This document shows, piece after piece, positions 8,178 through 17,207 of a stretch of DNA of 26,730 bases; the first letter of the stretch is position 1; every line of letters begins with the position of its first letter. The position numbers and the translations under genes were made by a program. A model generated the notes under the pieces. The model saw only the letters and a list, made by a program, of their open reading frames with translations, did no database searches and was not told the DNA's origin. This DNA is from Butyriboletus loyo (Eukaryota; Basidiomycota; Agaricomycetes; Boletales; Boletaceae), in NCBI GenBank assembly GCA_038093515.1, contig JBBPSI010000295.1:1-26730 (forward strand), written 5' to 3'.

Positions 8178-8993
8178 TGTTACGCTGGAGTGCGAAACAA
8201 CTAGCAGCGAGCACTTGAATAGGGGCTCGAGCCTAATCGGGAAGATGGCCGACTCGCGTAGACGACGCTATCGGGCTTCTGCAGAGCAAGTGTCGGCGAG
8301 ATGTCGTATGGTGGCGACCAGACGAGATCGAGCTGAAGCTTATCGGCTCTATCGGCAGATGGGGTATAAGCTAGATTGCTAGGCACTTGGTAGATGCGTA
8401 GAATTAGCTAAAGAACTCGTACTACTCTAAGTACGATCTTATATACTATGGGGTATCGTGCACAGACCGAGCTGTGCGTGGCAGCGAGGGCAAAGGGCTA
8501 TGAGTCCGTCCGAGTCATAGCGTCGAAAGGAGAAGCGGCAAAGTGCCGGTAACGAGGGAGCGAAGCTCCGAGCAAGATGGCGACATCGTCAGCGAATGAG
8601 AAGAGCTGAAGGCGAAGTGACGATGTCCATGAGGCGAGCCCCACAGGGCGAAGGGTGCGCGAACGGCGGAGCCCTTGGATACGGGTCTCGACGCGAAGGT
8701 ACTGACGCGTCGTAATCTAGTCACGTGCTAGTCACGTGATGTAAGAAATGTCATTGGTCAAAATAAAGGGGACGCGACAGCTCAGCTGAAGGTCCGGCCC
8801 GACGGGGCGAGAAGACAGGGGCTATCTCGTGCAACGGCACAGAGACTCGCAGGAACGAGCGGGGAAGTGGATGGCGTCCACTAGGCGACTGGGGAGCGGG
8901 CGATGGGCGGCATCGCGAGGCGGCGGGGGCGGCGGGGACGCGTAAGCGTGGGAAAACGAGTGGCGGGGTACGCTTAGGGGTAAAACTGTAACA
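8178..8993 (-). repeat. 5' LTR of element B (LTR2 family, 816 bp)
   Basis: On the minus strand it begins TGTTACAG and ends CGTAACA. TATATAAG is at 8445-8438, the predicted RNA start with the self-primer ten-mer AGCTAATTCT at 8409-8400, and the upstream GGTCTGTGCA motif at 8468-8459. Two CACGTG boxes sit at 8722-8727 and 8733-8738. It abuts the protease region of element A, so B inserted there. The five bases on the right are GAATG; the left partner is outside the window. Confidence 0.88.
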
Positions 8994-9146
8994 GAATGTG
9001 TCGACGATTTGTCCCCCTTCATGCGCAAATATTGACACTGGGACTCATATAGATTGCGCATGGGGATTTGATAAAACTACAGGGGTGATTACATGGAGAG
9101 GTGAAGGCATCGAAACTTCCCTCTCTTCTAAAAATCCTTAGGCCAG
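8994..9146 (-). pseudogene. Start of pol of element A, broken
   Basis: The minus-strand translation matches the first 50 residues of Pol of element C (EREVS, VVLSNP, AQSI, HEGGQIVDTF). It ends abruptly at 8994 where LTR2 of element B begins, just before the protease DSG. An in-frame TGA at 9047-9045 (Arg codon CGA in C) adds a second lesion. The rest of pol should lie to the left, beyond B and C. Confidence 0.82.
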
Positions 9147-10126
9147 GCTTCAGCCACTTTTCCTGCTGCGATGGGTAGTTTTTCTTTGTCGTTGTTGAAG
9201 CATGCCTTGAGTACATTCAGGACATCGTCCTGCTGGGTGCCTCGACCTTTCAACTCAGACAAGTAGTCGATGAGTGGGGAGGGCTTTGGTTCAGGGGGTG
9301 TGATGACGGTGGCGTGTGCACACTGAGGGTTGCGAGGGGGATAAGGAGGCGGTCCATGGGAGTTCTGTCTGTTGCATGGGGGGCAAGGATGGTTGGTTGA
9401 GCAGCAGCCGACTTGGTGGCATATGAAGCACTTGTTCTGCTTCATGTACTCCACACGTTGTATGGGAGTAAGTTGGATGGCATCAACATCCATGGCATTG
9501 GGGTCCCTTCGGCTGGATGAGGGTTTGGACGAGGAGGAGAAGGTGGGGATGTAGCGTTTCCCTGCGTGGAGGTCATCAATCTGTTTGTGTTGCATGTGGA
9601 AGGCGGAGGTTTTGTCGGCCCATCCGGCAAGGGTGGTAGGGACTTTCTCACACGAGAGGACTGCTTCGGTGAGGCGAGGGTCAAGACCACGAATGAACCA
9701 CTCAATGAGTGCCTTCTCATCGATAATTCCAGACTTGGCTGCAAGGAGCTGGAACTCCATGATGTAGGTGTCATACCCATCCTTGCGGTTGGCTTTGTTC
9801 TGGGTGAGGTTCCCCAGATCAATACGGGCACTTTCTCCTACGTTGAAGGGGTGGAAGACTCTTTGAAAGTCCTCGCAGACCATCTTGAATTCTTTTTGAT
9901 GCTCAGTGGGGTTTCCGTCTAGGCTGAGGGCCATCCAGCCTTCAGAGAACATTTTTCCTTTCCCTTCGCTCATCTTGGTGAGGAGGGCTCCGATCTTTGA
10001 CTTGTCATCAGGGAACATGGTGGGGTTCATGTCAAAGTATGTCCGCATGGTGAGGAGCCATCGGGAAGCATCCTCGTTCAGGCCAGAGAAGTCCTTGGGG
10101 ACGATGTTCTTTCTTTCACTGGACAT
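9128..10126 (-). CDS. gag: Gag of element A
   Basis: 332 codons, open, colinear with Gag of element C from the same ATG to the same GGATTTTTAG end. The C-C-C-H motif (CFIC then C and H) is kept. Many differences are Arg to His, Cys or Tyr and Val to Ile, which is what decay of CpG sites gives (for example CGC to TGC or CAC). The element around it is broken, so this is probably a dead but still open copy. It sits head-in behind LTR 10477-11726. Confidence 0.85.
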   Translation of the reverse strand: MSSERKNIVPKDFSGLNEDASRWLLTMRTYFDMNPTMFPDDKSKIGALLTKMSEGKGKMFSEGWMALSLDGNPTEHQKEFKMVCEDFQRVFHPFNVGESARIDLGNLTQNKANRKDGYDTYIMEFQLLAAKSGIIDEKALIEWFIRGLDPRLTEAVLSCEKVPTTLAGWADKTSAFHMQHKQIDDLHAGKRYIPTFSSSSKPSSSRRDPNAMDVDAIQLTPIQRVEYMKQNKCFICHQVGCCSTNHPCPPCNRQNSHGPPPYPPRNPQCAHATVITPPEPKPSPLIDYLSELKGRGTQQDDVLNVLKACFNNDKEKLPIAAGKVAEAWPKDF

Positions 10127-10476
10127 GTCATTGTCGTCGTCATCTGGGAAGTATGCAGGAGGGTAGTATGGTGGGGATGGGGAGCGAGAGACATGGGGGG
10201 TTCTATCAAGATAGTCACTGTTGTAATTGTCGTCGTCAGGTGCTTGTTCAGATCCTTGCCCTAGACCCTGGTCCTCGGGTTGGTAAGAGGGTTCAGGGTC
10301 TGATTGGGCAGGAGAATGGGGCAGTGACGGTTGTCAATGACGATGGGTTCCAGTTCAGGGGATGGAACACAGAAAGAGCGACCGACACATCTTGATTGTG
10401 GGGTGGTAATGGTGGGCGAGAGGGGAGGGCAGCTTTACTGCTGAGAAGCAGAAGCGAGGTGAAGATCTAGTTCTTT
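10127..10476 (-). other. 5' leader of element A with primer site
   Basis: This is the counterpart of 429-828 in element C. The proline-rich reading frame seen in C is interrupted here, which supports starting Gag at the later ATG. The primer site is 10474-10465 (AGAACTAGAT on the minus strand), complementary to 10629-10638 in the LTR. Confidence 0.75.
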
Positions 10477-11726
10477 TGTTATGCTGGGCACTAACAACGA
10501 GAACTCTGAGGCGGCACTCTGGAGTAGCCGCAGGACTCTTGAGACGATTCTCGGATGGGTCTCAGACTATGTCTTAGTGCGCACACTAAGAGTCTGGAAG
10601 AGAACTAATTGCTAGCAGAAGACTGCGTAGAACTAGATAAGTTACATTGTTGTAAAGACTGGGTTTATATACTACTGGGGTCTGCGCACAGACCATGTCC
10701 CTAATCAGGTCACGAGAGTCAAAAGACAAATGAGGATGGAATACTCTAGAAGCTTCTTGAGTATGAAAGAAACGGTGTCCGTGTGCGAGAAATGATGACT
10801 AATCTGAATAGTTGTACTGTTCAAAGGGAACTAGCAAAAGGCTAGGTGAACATAGTAGTCCAAGTGGTAACGGAGAGAAAAAGTATACCACTACCGTTGT
10901 TACGCTGATAGCGCACAATAACTAGCAGCGAGCACTTGACTAGGGGCTCGAGCCTAATAAGGAAAGTGCCGACTCGCGTGAACGACGCTATCGGGGTCTT
11001 GCAAAGCAAGTGTCGGCGAGATCTTGTGTGGTGGCGACCAGACGAGATCGAGCAGGCTCTTATCGGCTTTATCGGCAAGAGATGGGTATAATGCTAGATT
11101 ACTATGCACTGGATAGATGCGTAGAATTAGCTAGAGAACTCGTAGTATTCTAAGTACGAGTATATATACTATTGTCTATCGTGCATAGACCGAACTGTGC
11201 GTGGCAGCGAAGGGCTAAGGGCTATGAGTCTGCTCGAGTCATAGCGGCGAAAGGGGAAGTGGCAAAGTGCCGGTAACGAAGGAGCTAAGCTCCGAGCAAG
11301 GTGGCGACATCGTCAGCGAATGAGAAGTGCTGAACGTGAAGTGACGATGTCCATGAGGCCGGCCCCACAGGGCGAAGGGTGCGCAAACGGCGGAGCCCTT
11401 GGATACGGGTCTCGACGCGAAGGTACTGACGCATCGTAATCTAGTCACGTGCTAGTCACGTGATGTAAGAAATGTTATTGGTCAAATAAAGAGGGACGCA
11501 ACAGCTCAGCTGAAGGTCTGGCCCGACGGGGCGAGAAGACAGGGGCTATCTCGTGCAACGGCACAGAGACTCGCAGGAGCAACCGGGGAAGTGGATAACG
11601 TCCACTGGGTGACTAAGGAGCGGGCGATGAGCGGCATCGCAAGGCGGCGGGGGCGGCGGGAACGCGTAAGCGTGGGAAAACGAGTGGTGGGGTACGCTTA
11701 GGGGTAAAACTGTAACAACTGTAACA
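10477..11726 (-). repeat. 5' LTR of element A (LTR1), split by a solo LTR2
   Basis: LTR1 sequence runs from 10477 to 10897, and its last four bases (AACA on the plus strand) reappear at 11723-11726 after the inserted LTR2. TATATAA, both TGCG-loop hairpins and the heat-shock-like array are present. The insertion falls nine bases from the LTR terminus. Confidence 0.88.
10898..11717 (-). repeat. Solo LTR2 nested in the LTR of element A
   Basis: 820 bp, TGTTACGC to TGTAACA on the plus strand (transcription direction minus). The flanking five bases are ACCGT (10893-10897) and ACTGT (11718-11722), one mismatch apart, so this is a real insertion followed by LTR-LTR recombination. TATA, the self-primer ten-mer and the paired CACGTG boxes are kept. 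Confidence 0.9.
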
Positions 11727-11745
11727 GGTCTCTGCTACTTGTGTC

Positions 11746-11856
11746 TATTGAAACAGTAGTGTTCTATTTCTGTATTTCACTTACAGTCACTACATTTCCA
11801 GACTGGTCTAAATGACATCATAGTCTAGACTCAGTCATGCTTGTTACATTACAAAT
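11746..11856 (+). repeat. LTR3 fragment, truncated by palindromic LTR4
   Basis: Starts TATTGAAACAG and is colinear with 17208 onward and with the reverse of 26715 leftward (ACTTACAG, CAGACTGGTCTA, CATTACAAAT). It ends at the LTR4 boundary. The missing remainder does not resume after LTR4. Confidence 0.75.
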
Positions 11857-12658
11857 TGTTATAATCAAATATCTTATAACAGACTTTTGCATTCGAACTT
11901 CACCATTTCTCTTTCAAAGGTCACGTGACTCAGTACACATGATCGTGGGATTATACATGTGACCATAGGCTGACTAAGCATATGATGTCATGCCTCATGT
12001 ATTTAATCTCTGTTTGCTTCTCTTCTTTTTGATTGCTGTCAACTTCTATTTGATCTCTGTTGACCCTGTGCTTCTTCTCATATGTACTTGTATAGTAATT
12101 AGTCTCATGCACTGCTTGATCTGTGCACATTCTCTTGTAATATATAAGGCTTGTGGTTTGGGCTAGGATTCCCTTGTTACAAGACAACAATGTTATCATG
12201 TGCACATGGGGTTCCACTACTGTTGCAGCTCTACACAAAGAGCTGGCAAGGTATGAATGAGTATAGCTCAAGACCTTAATCTCTCAACTGTTGCCAGTGA
12301 ATAGACAAGTGGTTAAAGCTAGGGAATCCTAGCCCAAACCACCAGCATTTATATATTACAAGAGAACGCACACAGACCAAGCAGTGCATGAGACTAATTA
12401 CTATACATGTATATATGAGAAGAAGTCAGGGTCGATGAAGATTAAAATAGAAGTCAATGGCAATCAAAAGGAAGAGAAGTAAACAGAGATTAAATACATG
12501 AGGCATGACATCATAGAGCCTGGGCCAGTCTGGATTATGACATCATATGCTTAGTCAGCCTATGGTCACATGTATAATCCCATGATCACGTGACCTTTGA
12601 AAGAGAAAAGTGATGAAGTCTGAATGCAAAGTCTGTTATAAGAGATACAATTATAACA
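11857..12658. repeat. Palindromic LTR4 copy 1 (802 bp, arms about 330 bp)
   Basis: TGTTATAATC at the left and ATTATAACA at the right close two long inverted arms that can pair over most of their length, around a unique centre of about 150 bp near 12165-12310. Each arm has its own TATA (TAATATATAAGG and its reverse) behind a TCTGTGCGCA-like motif, a CACGTG box (11922-11927 and 12587-12592) and TGACATCA-like sites. This looks like two LTR promoter halves fused head to head. No coding sequence. Left flank is LTR3, right flank is copia pol, and no target duplication is seen. Confidence 0.7.
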
Positions 12659-12674
12659 ATGACTGGATGGATGC

Positions 12675-13664
12675 ATGGTCATCTGCATCATTGCCTGGCA
12701 TGTTGATAATGGGCTGGGAGGGAGCAATGACCATTCATTCCTCAATTGGATGAAGGGCTGAATTTGCAAGTGCTTTGGCATCAGCAATCTGGGAGCAGTT
12801 TTGATATACCTGGGGATCAAGATCAAGCAGAATCATGGCACACAGGAGGCATGGAACCATCAGGAGGCCTACATCCAATATCTGTGCAAGGAGTATGGGC
12901 TGCTAGAATGTAATCTGGTATCAACACTTATGGACTCACACCACCCATTTGGATATGAAGGGGACATCTCACCATCACTCCCTGACCTTGAGAGTGCCTA
13001 TTGTAAGGTAGTCAGGGAGCTCATCTACTTGTCCACCTGCAGCTGGCCAGATATTGCTTTTGCTGTGCAATGTCTGGTGCAGCAGTCTACTCAACCTCAG
13101 GGAAGACACTTTGCTGCTGCAAAATGGGTCATCTGCTATCTCAGCAGCACTGCGGTTCTGTGCATCCACTTTGGCAGCCCCACAATGGATCACCCTCCAC
13201 ACACATTCACATATTCTGATTGGGCAAGCTGCCCTGAAAATTGTCTTTCTGTCACAGGGTTTGTTTGGTTTTTCTATGGAGGGCTGATCAGCCACACCTC
13301 CAAGAAGCAGACCTTGCATGCTCTGTCCACCGCTGAGGCAGAGTATATGGCTTTGTCAGCATGTGCACAGGAGGGACTGTGGATTGCATCTTTTCTCTGC
13401 TCCTTGCATCAATGCTTTGACCTGCTGTTTCATATTCAAGGGGATAATACAGCCACAATCTCTCTTGCAACCATACCCAGCAATTGGTCCAGCACACATC
13501 ACATCAGCATTCATTATCACTTCATCCACAAGCATGTGACTGATGGGACCTTTCTCCTGTGCTGGGTGCCTACCCATCAAAATCTCACTGATCTCTTAAC
13601 AAAACCACTTGCTCGCCCTGCTTTTGTTGGCCATTGGGCCTCTCTTTCTTTGGTGTCACACTGA
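12675..13664 (+). pseudogene. 3' end of a Ty1/copia pol (RT end and RNase H)
   Basis: In-frame translation gives the end of RT (IAWHVDNGLGGSN, then YLGIKI from about 12804), then RNase H (TYSDWASCPEN, SKKQTLHALSTAEAEYMAL) and the usual C-terminus (VPTHQNLTDLLTKPL). The RT catalytic pair is D-N instead of D-D, and a TGA interrupts the frame at 12759-12761. The upstream two thirds of pol are missing; LTR4 abuts directly. After the stop comes GAGAGGGCA and TGTTGAAG, a copia-type polypurine tract and LTR start. Inactive fragment. Confidence 0.88.
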
Positions 13665-14125
13665 GAGGGCATGTTGAAGTCTTAATATCTTGGTGTAGTC
13701 TTACTTTACTTCACACCAAGTTACTGTCTCTTCTTGTTAGTCTATGATTACAGCATGTCACCAGAGAGGTAGTCATATAGTTAAACTCACACAGCCACAT
13801 GACTGGATGAACTTTGTTGTCAATGGTGCAATGCACTACCTCAGTCAGTTACATCCATTGACTAAGGTATGCATCCACCCTATCACTCTTGTTGTCTATC
13901 ACTCACAGCTACCATAGTCATTTGTATCCTAGGTAGCTACTAATATCAGTCAGTTACATCCATTGACTGAGTCATTTATGTCCTAGTCTACACTACATAT
14001 AACAGCACACCCTTGAAATTGCACAGCAGTCATTTAGAATTGTGCACTCAGTGAGAAAAAAATTTGCACAATTTATTTGGGGTCTGCAGCTCCATGATTA
14101 CCTTCTCCTTGTGCACCAAATCAGG
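13665..14125 (+). repeat. Probable 3' LTR of the copia fragment (end uncertain)
   Basis: Begins TGTTGAAG at 13672 just after the purine tract. It carries an exact 23-bp direct repeat (13841-13863 and 13946-13968) followed each time by a second similar block (AGTCATTT..TCCTAG), and a TATA-like ACATATAACAG near 13990. I could not find the matching terminus; an end near ACCAAATCA (about 14122) is a guess. Confidence 0.5.
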
Positions 14126-14645
14126 TACTAGTGACTGCTGAGTGTCTGCTGAGCATCCAATGAGTGTGTGATTACTTTTCTCATTTCAAAAATGTTATAT
14201 TTTTGAAGGAATATAAAGGAATGTAAAATTTTGATATTTCCTGGCCACCAAAAAGACAACACAAAATTATATATTTCACTTATCATTTCTGCAAACCCAA
14301 AAGTTTGGCTGTCTGATACTAGAAACATTATCTTTAAGACATCCTTAAATTTAATGTTTTCATTGACATTTCCATAACAATACCATTTTCAAATTTTCAG
14401 ACATGAAAAATGTGAGGCAAAAATTTCATATTATTATTTGCCATTTTCAATAAACTATAAACATTGTGAAAATGTCAGTATCCCCCATGTGTAACATCTT
14501 TGATGCGATGGATGAGGACAAATACCAAGTGGTTATGGGGGCAAAAAAGGCACATGATGAGGTGGATAACAACACATCCATTGAGCCAGCTCCTACACAC
14601 AAGGAAGCTCTCCAGGCAGTGTTGTTATTACAGAAATATACAAAT
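14126..14645. other. AT-rich stretch, possible transposase tail fragment
   Basis: No intact gene. From about 14475 to 14640 the plus strand is open and acidic, ending in PAPTHKEALQAVLLLQKY. That style recalls the C-terminal tail of pogo/Tigger-type transposases, but I am not sure. The frame runs into LTR4 copy 2. The rest is AT-rich with no recognisable feature. Confidence 0.3.
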
Positions 14646-15467
14646 TGTTATAATCATATATTGTATAACAGACTTTTGCACTTTGGACTTCACTATTTCT
14701 CTTTCAAAGGTCATGTGGCTCAGTGCATGTGATCATGGGATTATACATGTGACCATAGGCTGACTAAGCATATGACGTCATGGTCCAGACTGGCCCAGAC
14801 TCTATGATGTCATGCCTCATGTATTTAATCTCTGTTTACTTCTCTTCTTTTTGATTGCTGTCAACTTCTATTTAATCTCTGTTGACCCTGTACTTCTACT
14901 TGTATAGTAGTTAGTCACACGCTGTTGTGAAGGCAACGCGCAGTCAAATACTAGCACGTAGTACCCTGCCACAGGCGGTCCAACAACAGTTGCTGTGCTA
15001 CACAAAGCACAGGCAAGATGTAATCAAGGAGCTTCAACTTAATCCTCAACTGTTGCCAGCGAATAGACAAGTGGTTAAAACTAGGGAATCCTAGTCTAAC
15101 CACTAGCCTTTATATATTGTACAGATATGCGCACAGACCATGCTGTGCATGAGATGAACTACTATACATGGCTAGACTACAGGGTCAATGGGGATCAAAA
15201 AAGAAGAGAAGCGCAACAGTGATTAACCACACGAGGCACAGTGATCAAAAGGAAGAGAAGCAAACGGAGATTAAATACATGTGTCATGACGTCATAGAGT
15301 CTAGGCTTGATCTAGGCCATGACATCATATGCTTAGTCAGCAGGAGATCACATGTAAGTTCCCACAATCATGTGCATTGAGTCACGTGACCTTTTGAAAG
15401 TGAAAGTTTGACTGAAACGACCAAGTCCAAAGTTCAAAGTGTTCAAATAAATGTTATGATTATAACA
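14646..15467. repeat. Palindromic LTR4 copy 2 (822 bp)
   Basis: Same plan as 11857-12658: TGTTATAATC start, ATTATAACA end, inverted arms, different centre. CRE-like palindromes TGACGTCA occur at 14773-14780 and 15287-15294. The right arm has TATATAAAGG on the minus strand (15116-15107) behind GGTCTGTGCGC (15139-15129). The left flank CAAAT is the same as in copy 1; no target duplication is visible. Confidence 0.7.
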
Positions 15468-15584
15468 CACGCACTGCTTGGTCCATGTGCAGTTCCTTGT
15501 AATATATAAGGCTTGTGGTTTGGGCTATGATTCCCTAGCTTTAACCACTTGTCTATTCACTGGTAACAGTTGAGGATTAAGGTC
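15468..15584 (+). repeat. LTR4 fragment
   Basis: About 115 bases match the TATA-to-leader part of LTR4 (GTAATATATAAGGCTTGTGG, then ACCACTTGTCTATTCACTGG) in the orientation opposite to the right arm of the two full copies. It ends where the Tc1/mariner terminus begins. Confidence 0.6.
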
Positions 15585-15587
15585 ATA

Positions 15588-16689
15588 CAGTGGCTCAAAA
15601 AACTGTCTGCATGTTTGCATATTTTACATTAAATATCACTCAACACAATAACCCCTGATCCTAACCCTAGGTGGTGGGTGTATGAAATATGGTACCTACC
15701 CTTGGCCTGCTATTGGCCCAGGAATCAGGTAATATGGCTAAGGTATGATGGAATGTCAGCTATTCTAAAATGACAGGTCATGTGGACAGTTTTTTGACTT
15801 TACAAAAATACAACTATCTAGTATTTGGTATGAGCTCTCTTGGCCTTGATAACTGCTTCAACTCTTCTAGGCATGCTTTCTATCCATTTGTGACACTGTT
15901 CCACAGAAATATTCCCCCACTCTACCACCACCCTTTCCCATAATCAATAAACTCCTGTAGGAGCACTATTATAAGCTGAGAGACATTGTTTGAGGTGATT
16001 CCAAGTGTGTTCAATGGGGTTGGGGTCTGAAGATTGTGCAGGCCAATCCAGAAGCTTGATTCCTTGCTCCTCAAACCAATTCTGGGCTCTTTTGGAGGTA
16101 TGTTTGGGATCATTATTCTGCTGAAAAATAATATCATGTTGAGAAATTCCAGATTTCTCCATGTGTTATAGCAGTTCTTCCTCTAGAATTTACACATACT
16201 GTTCACCATTCATCCTGCCCTCAACCTCACTAAAAGCCCCCACTCCATTAAACTCTATACCATCAGGAAATTTGCTCCAAACTTGACTGTACCTTTAACC
16301 TCTCTGGCAGTTAGGCTCTCTCTCTTCTTTTTCCACACATACACTCCTGTCCATCTGACCCAATTCTATTGATTTTGGTCTCATCTGACCAAATAATCCT
16401 CTTCCAGCCCTTATTGATACTTGAGAGCAAAGACAAATCAACTTTTTCTAGGGCTAATTGGAAGAAGACATTTCTTCTTCTTTATCACAGCCTTTAAATG
16501 AACCCTCCTTGAGGTCCTTTCTCACTGTATGTGAGGGGATTGGAGGTTCAATGATGGAATTGATGAAATTTGTAGCCTGGACTGCATTTTTGGCCTTGCC
16601 AGTAATGATTTTCTGGACAATAGCACATTTGTTGGTAGGAGTAAGCTTAGAAGGACAGCCAGCATGAAGCTTCTCCTTGTCAGGTTGGA
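15588..16689 (-). mobile_element. Tc1/mariner element, truncated
   Basis: A typical terminus CAGTGGCTCAAAAAACTG starts right after a TA (15586-15587), the target of this superfamily. The transposase remnant follows on the minus strand. The other end is lost where LTR2 begins at 16690, and it does not resume beyond that cluster. Confidence 0.85.
15818..16689 (-). pseudogene. Tc1-type transposase, dead
   Basis: Reading leftward: a helix-turn-helix-like part (GCPSKLT, TVRKDLKEG), the WSDETK region with the first catalytic Asp, GAFSEVEGRMNGEQYV, then QNNDPKHTSKRAQNWF and DWPAQSSDPNPIEHTW, ending MPRRVEAVIKAKRAHTKY and stop at 15818. The second catalytic Asp is Asn (QNND for QDND) and the frame is broken by several stops and shifts (for example just after EQYV). 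The family's DD34E layout is otherwise clear. The N-terminus is cut by LTR2. Confidence 0.85.
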
Positions 16690-17207
16690 TGTTACGCTAG
16701 TAGCACACAATAACTAGCGAGCGAGCACTTATAGGGGCTCGAGCCTAATGAGGAAACTAGCTGACTCGTGTAGCAACACTATTGGGCGTCTTGCAAAGCA
16801 AGTGTCAGCGAGATCTTGAGTGGTGGCGACCAGACGAGATCGAGCAGACTCTTATTGGCTTTATTGGCAAGAGGAGGGTATACTGCTAGATTACTATGCA
16901 CTTGGTAGATGCGTAGAATTAGCTAGAGAACTCATACTAGTCTAAGTATGAGTATATATACTAATACATATCATGCACAGACCAAGCTGTGCGTGGCAGC
17001 AAAGGGCAAAGGGTTATGAGTCGCATCGAGTCATAACGGCGAATGAAGAAGCGGCAAAGTGCCGGTAACAAGGGAGCGAAGCTCCAAGGAAGATGGCAAC
17101 ATCGTCAGCGAATAAGAAGTGCTGAAGGCGAAGTGACAATGTCCATGAGGCTGGCCCCACAGGGCAAAGGGGACGTGAACAGCAGAGCCCTTAGATATGG
17201 GTCTCGA

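Noticed and set aside
15922..16137. Minus-strand 71-codon frame in the Tc1 element
   Set aside because: Shadow of the DPKHTS frame (15944-16162), which carries the family motifs.
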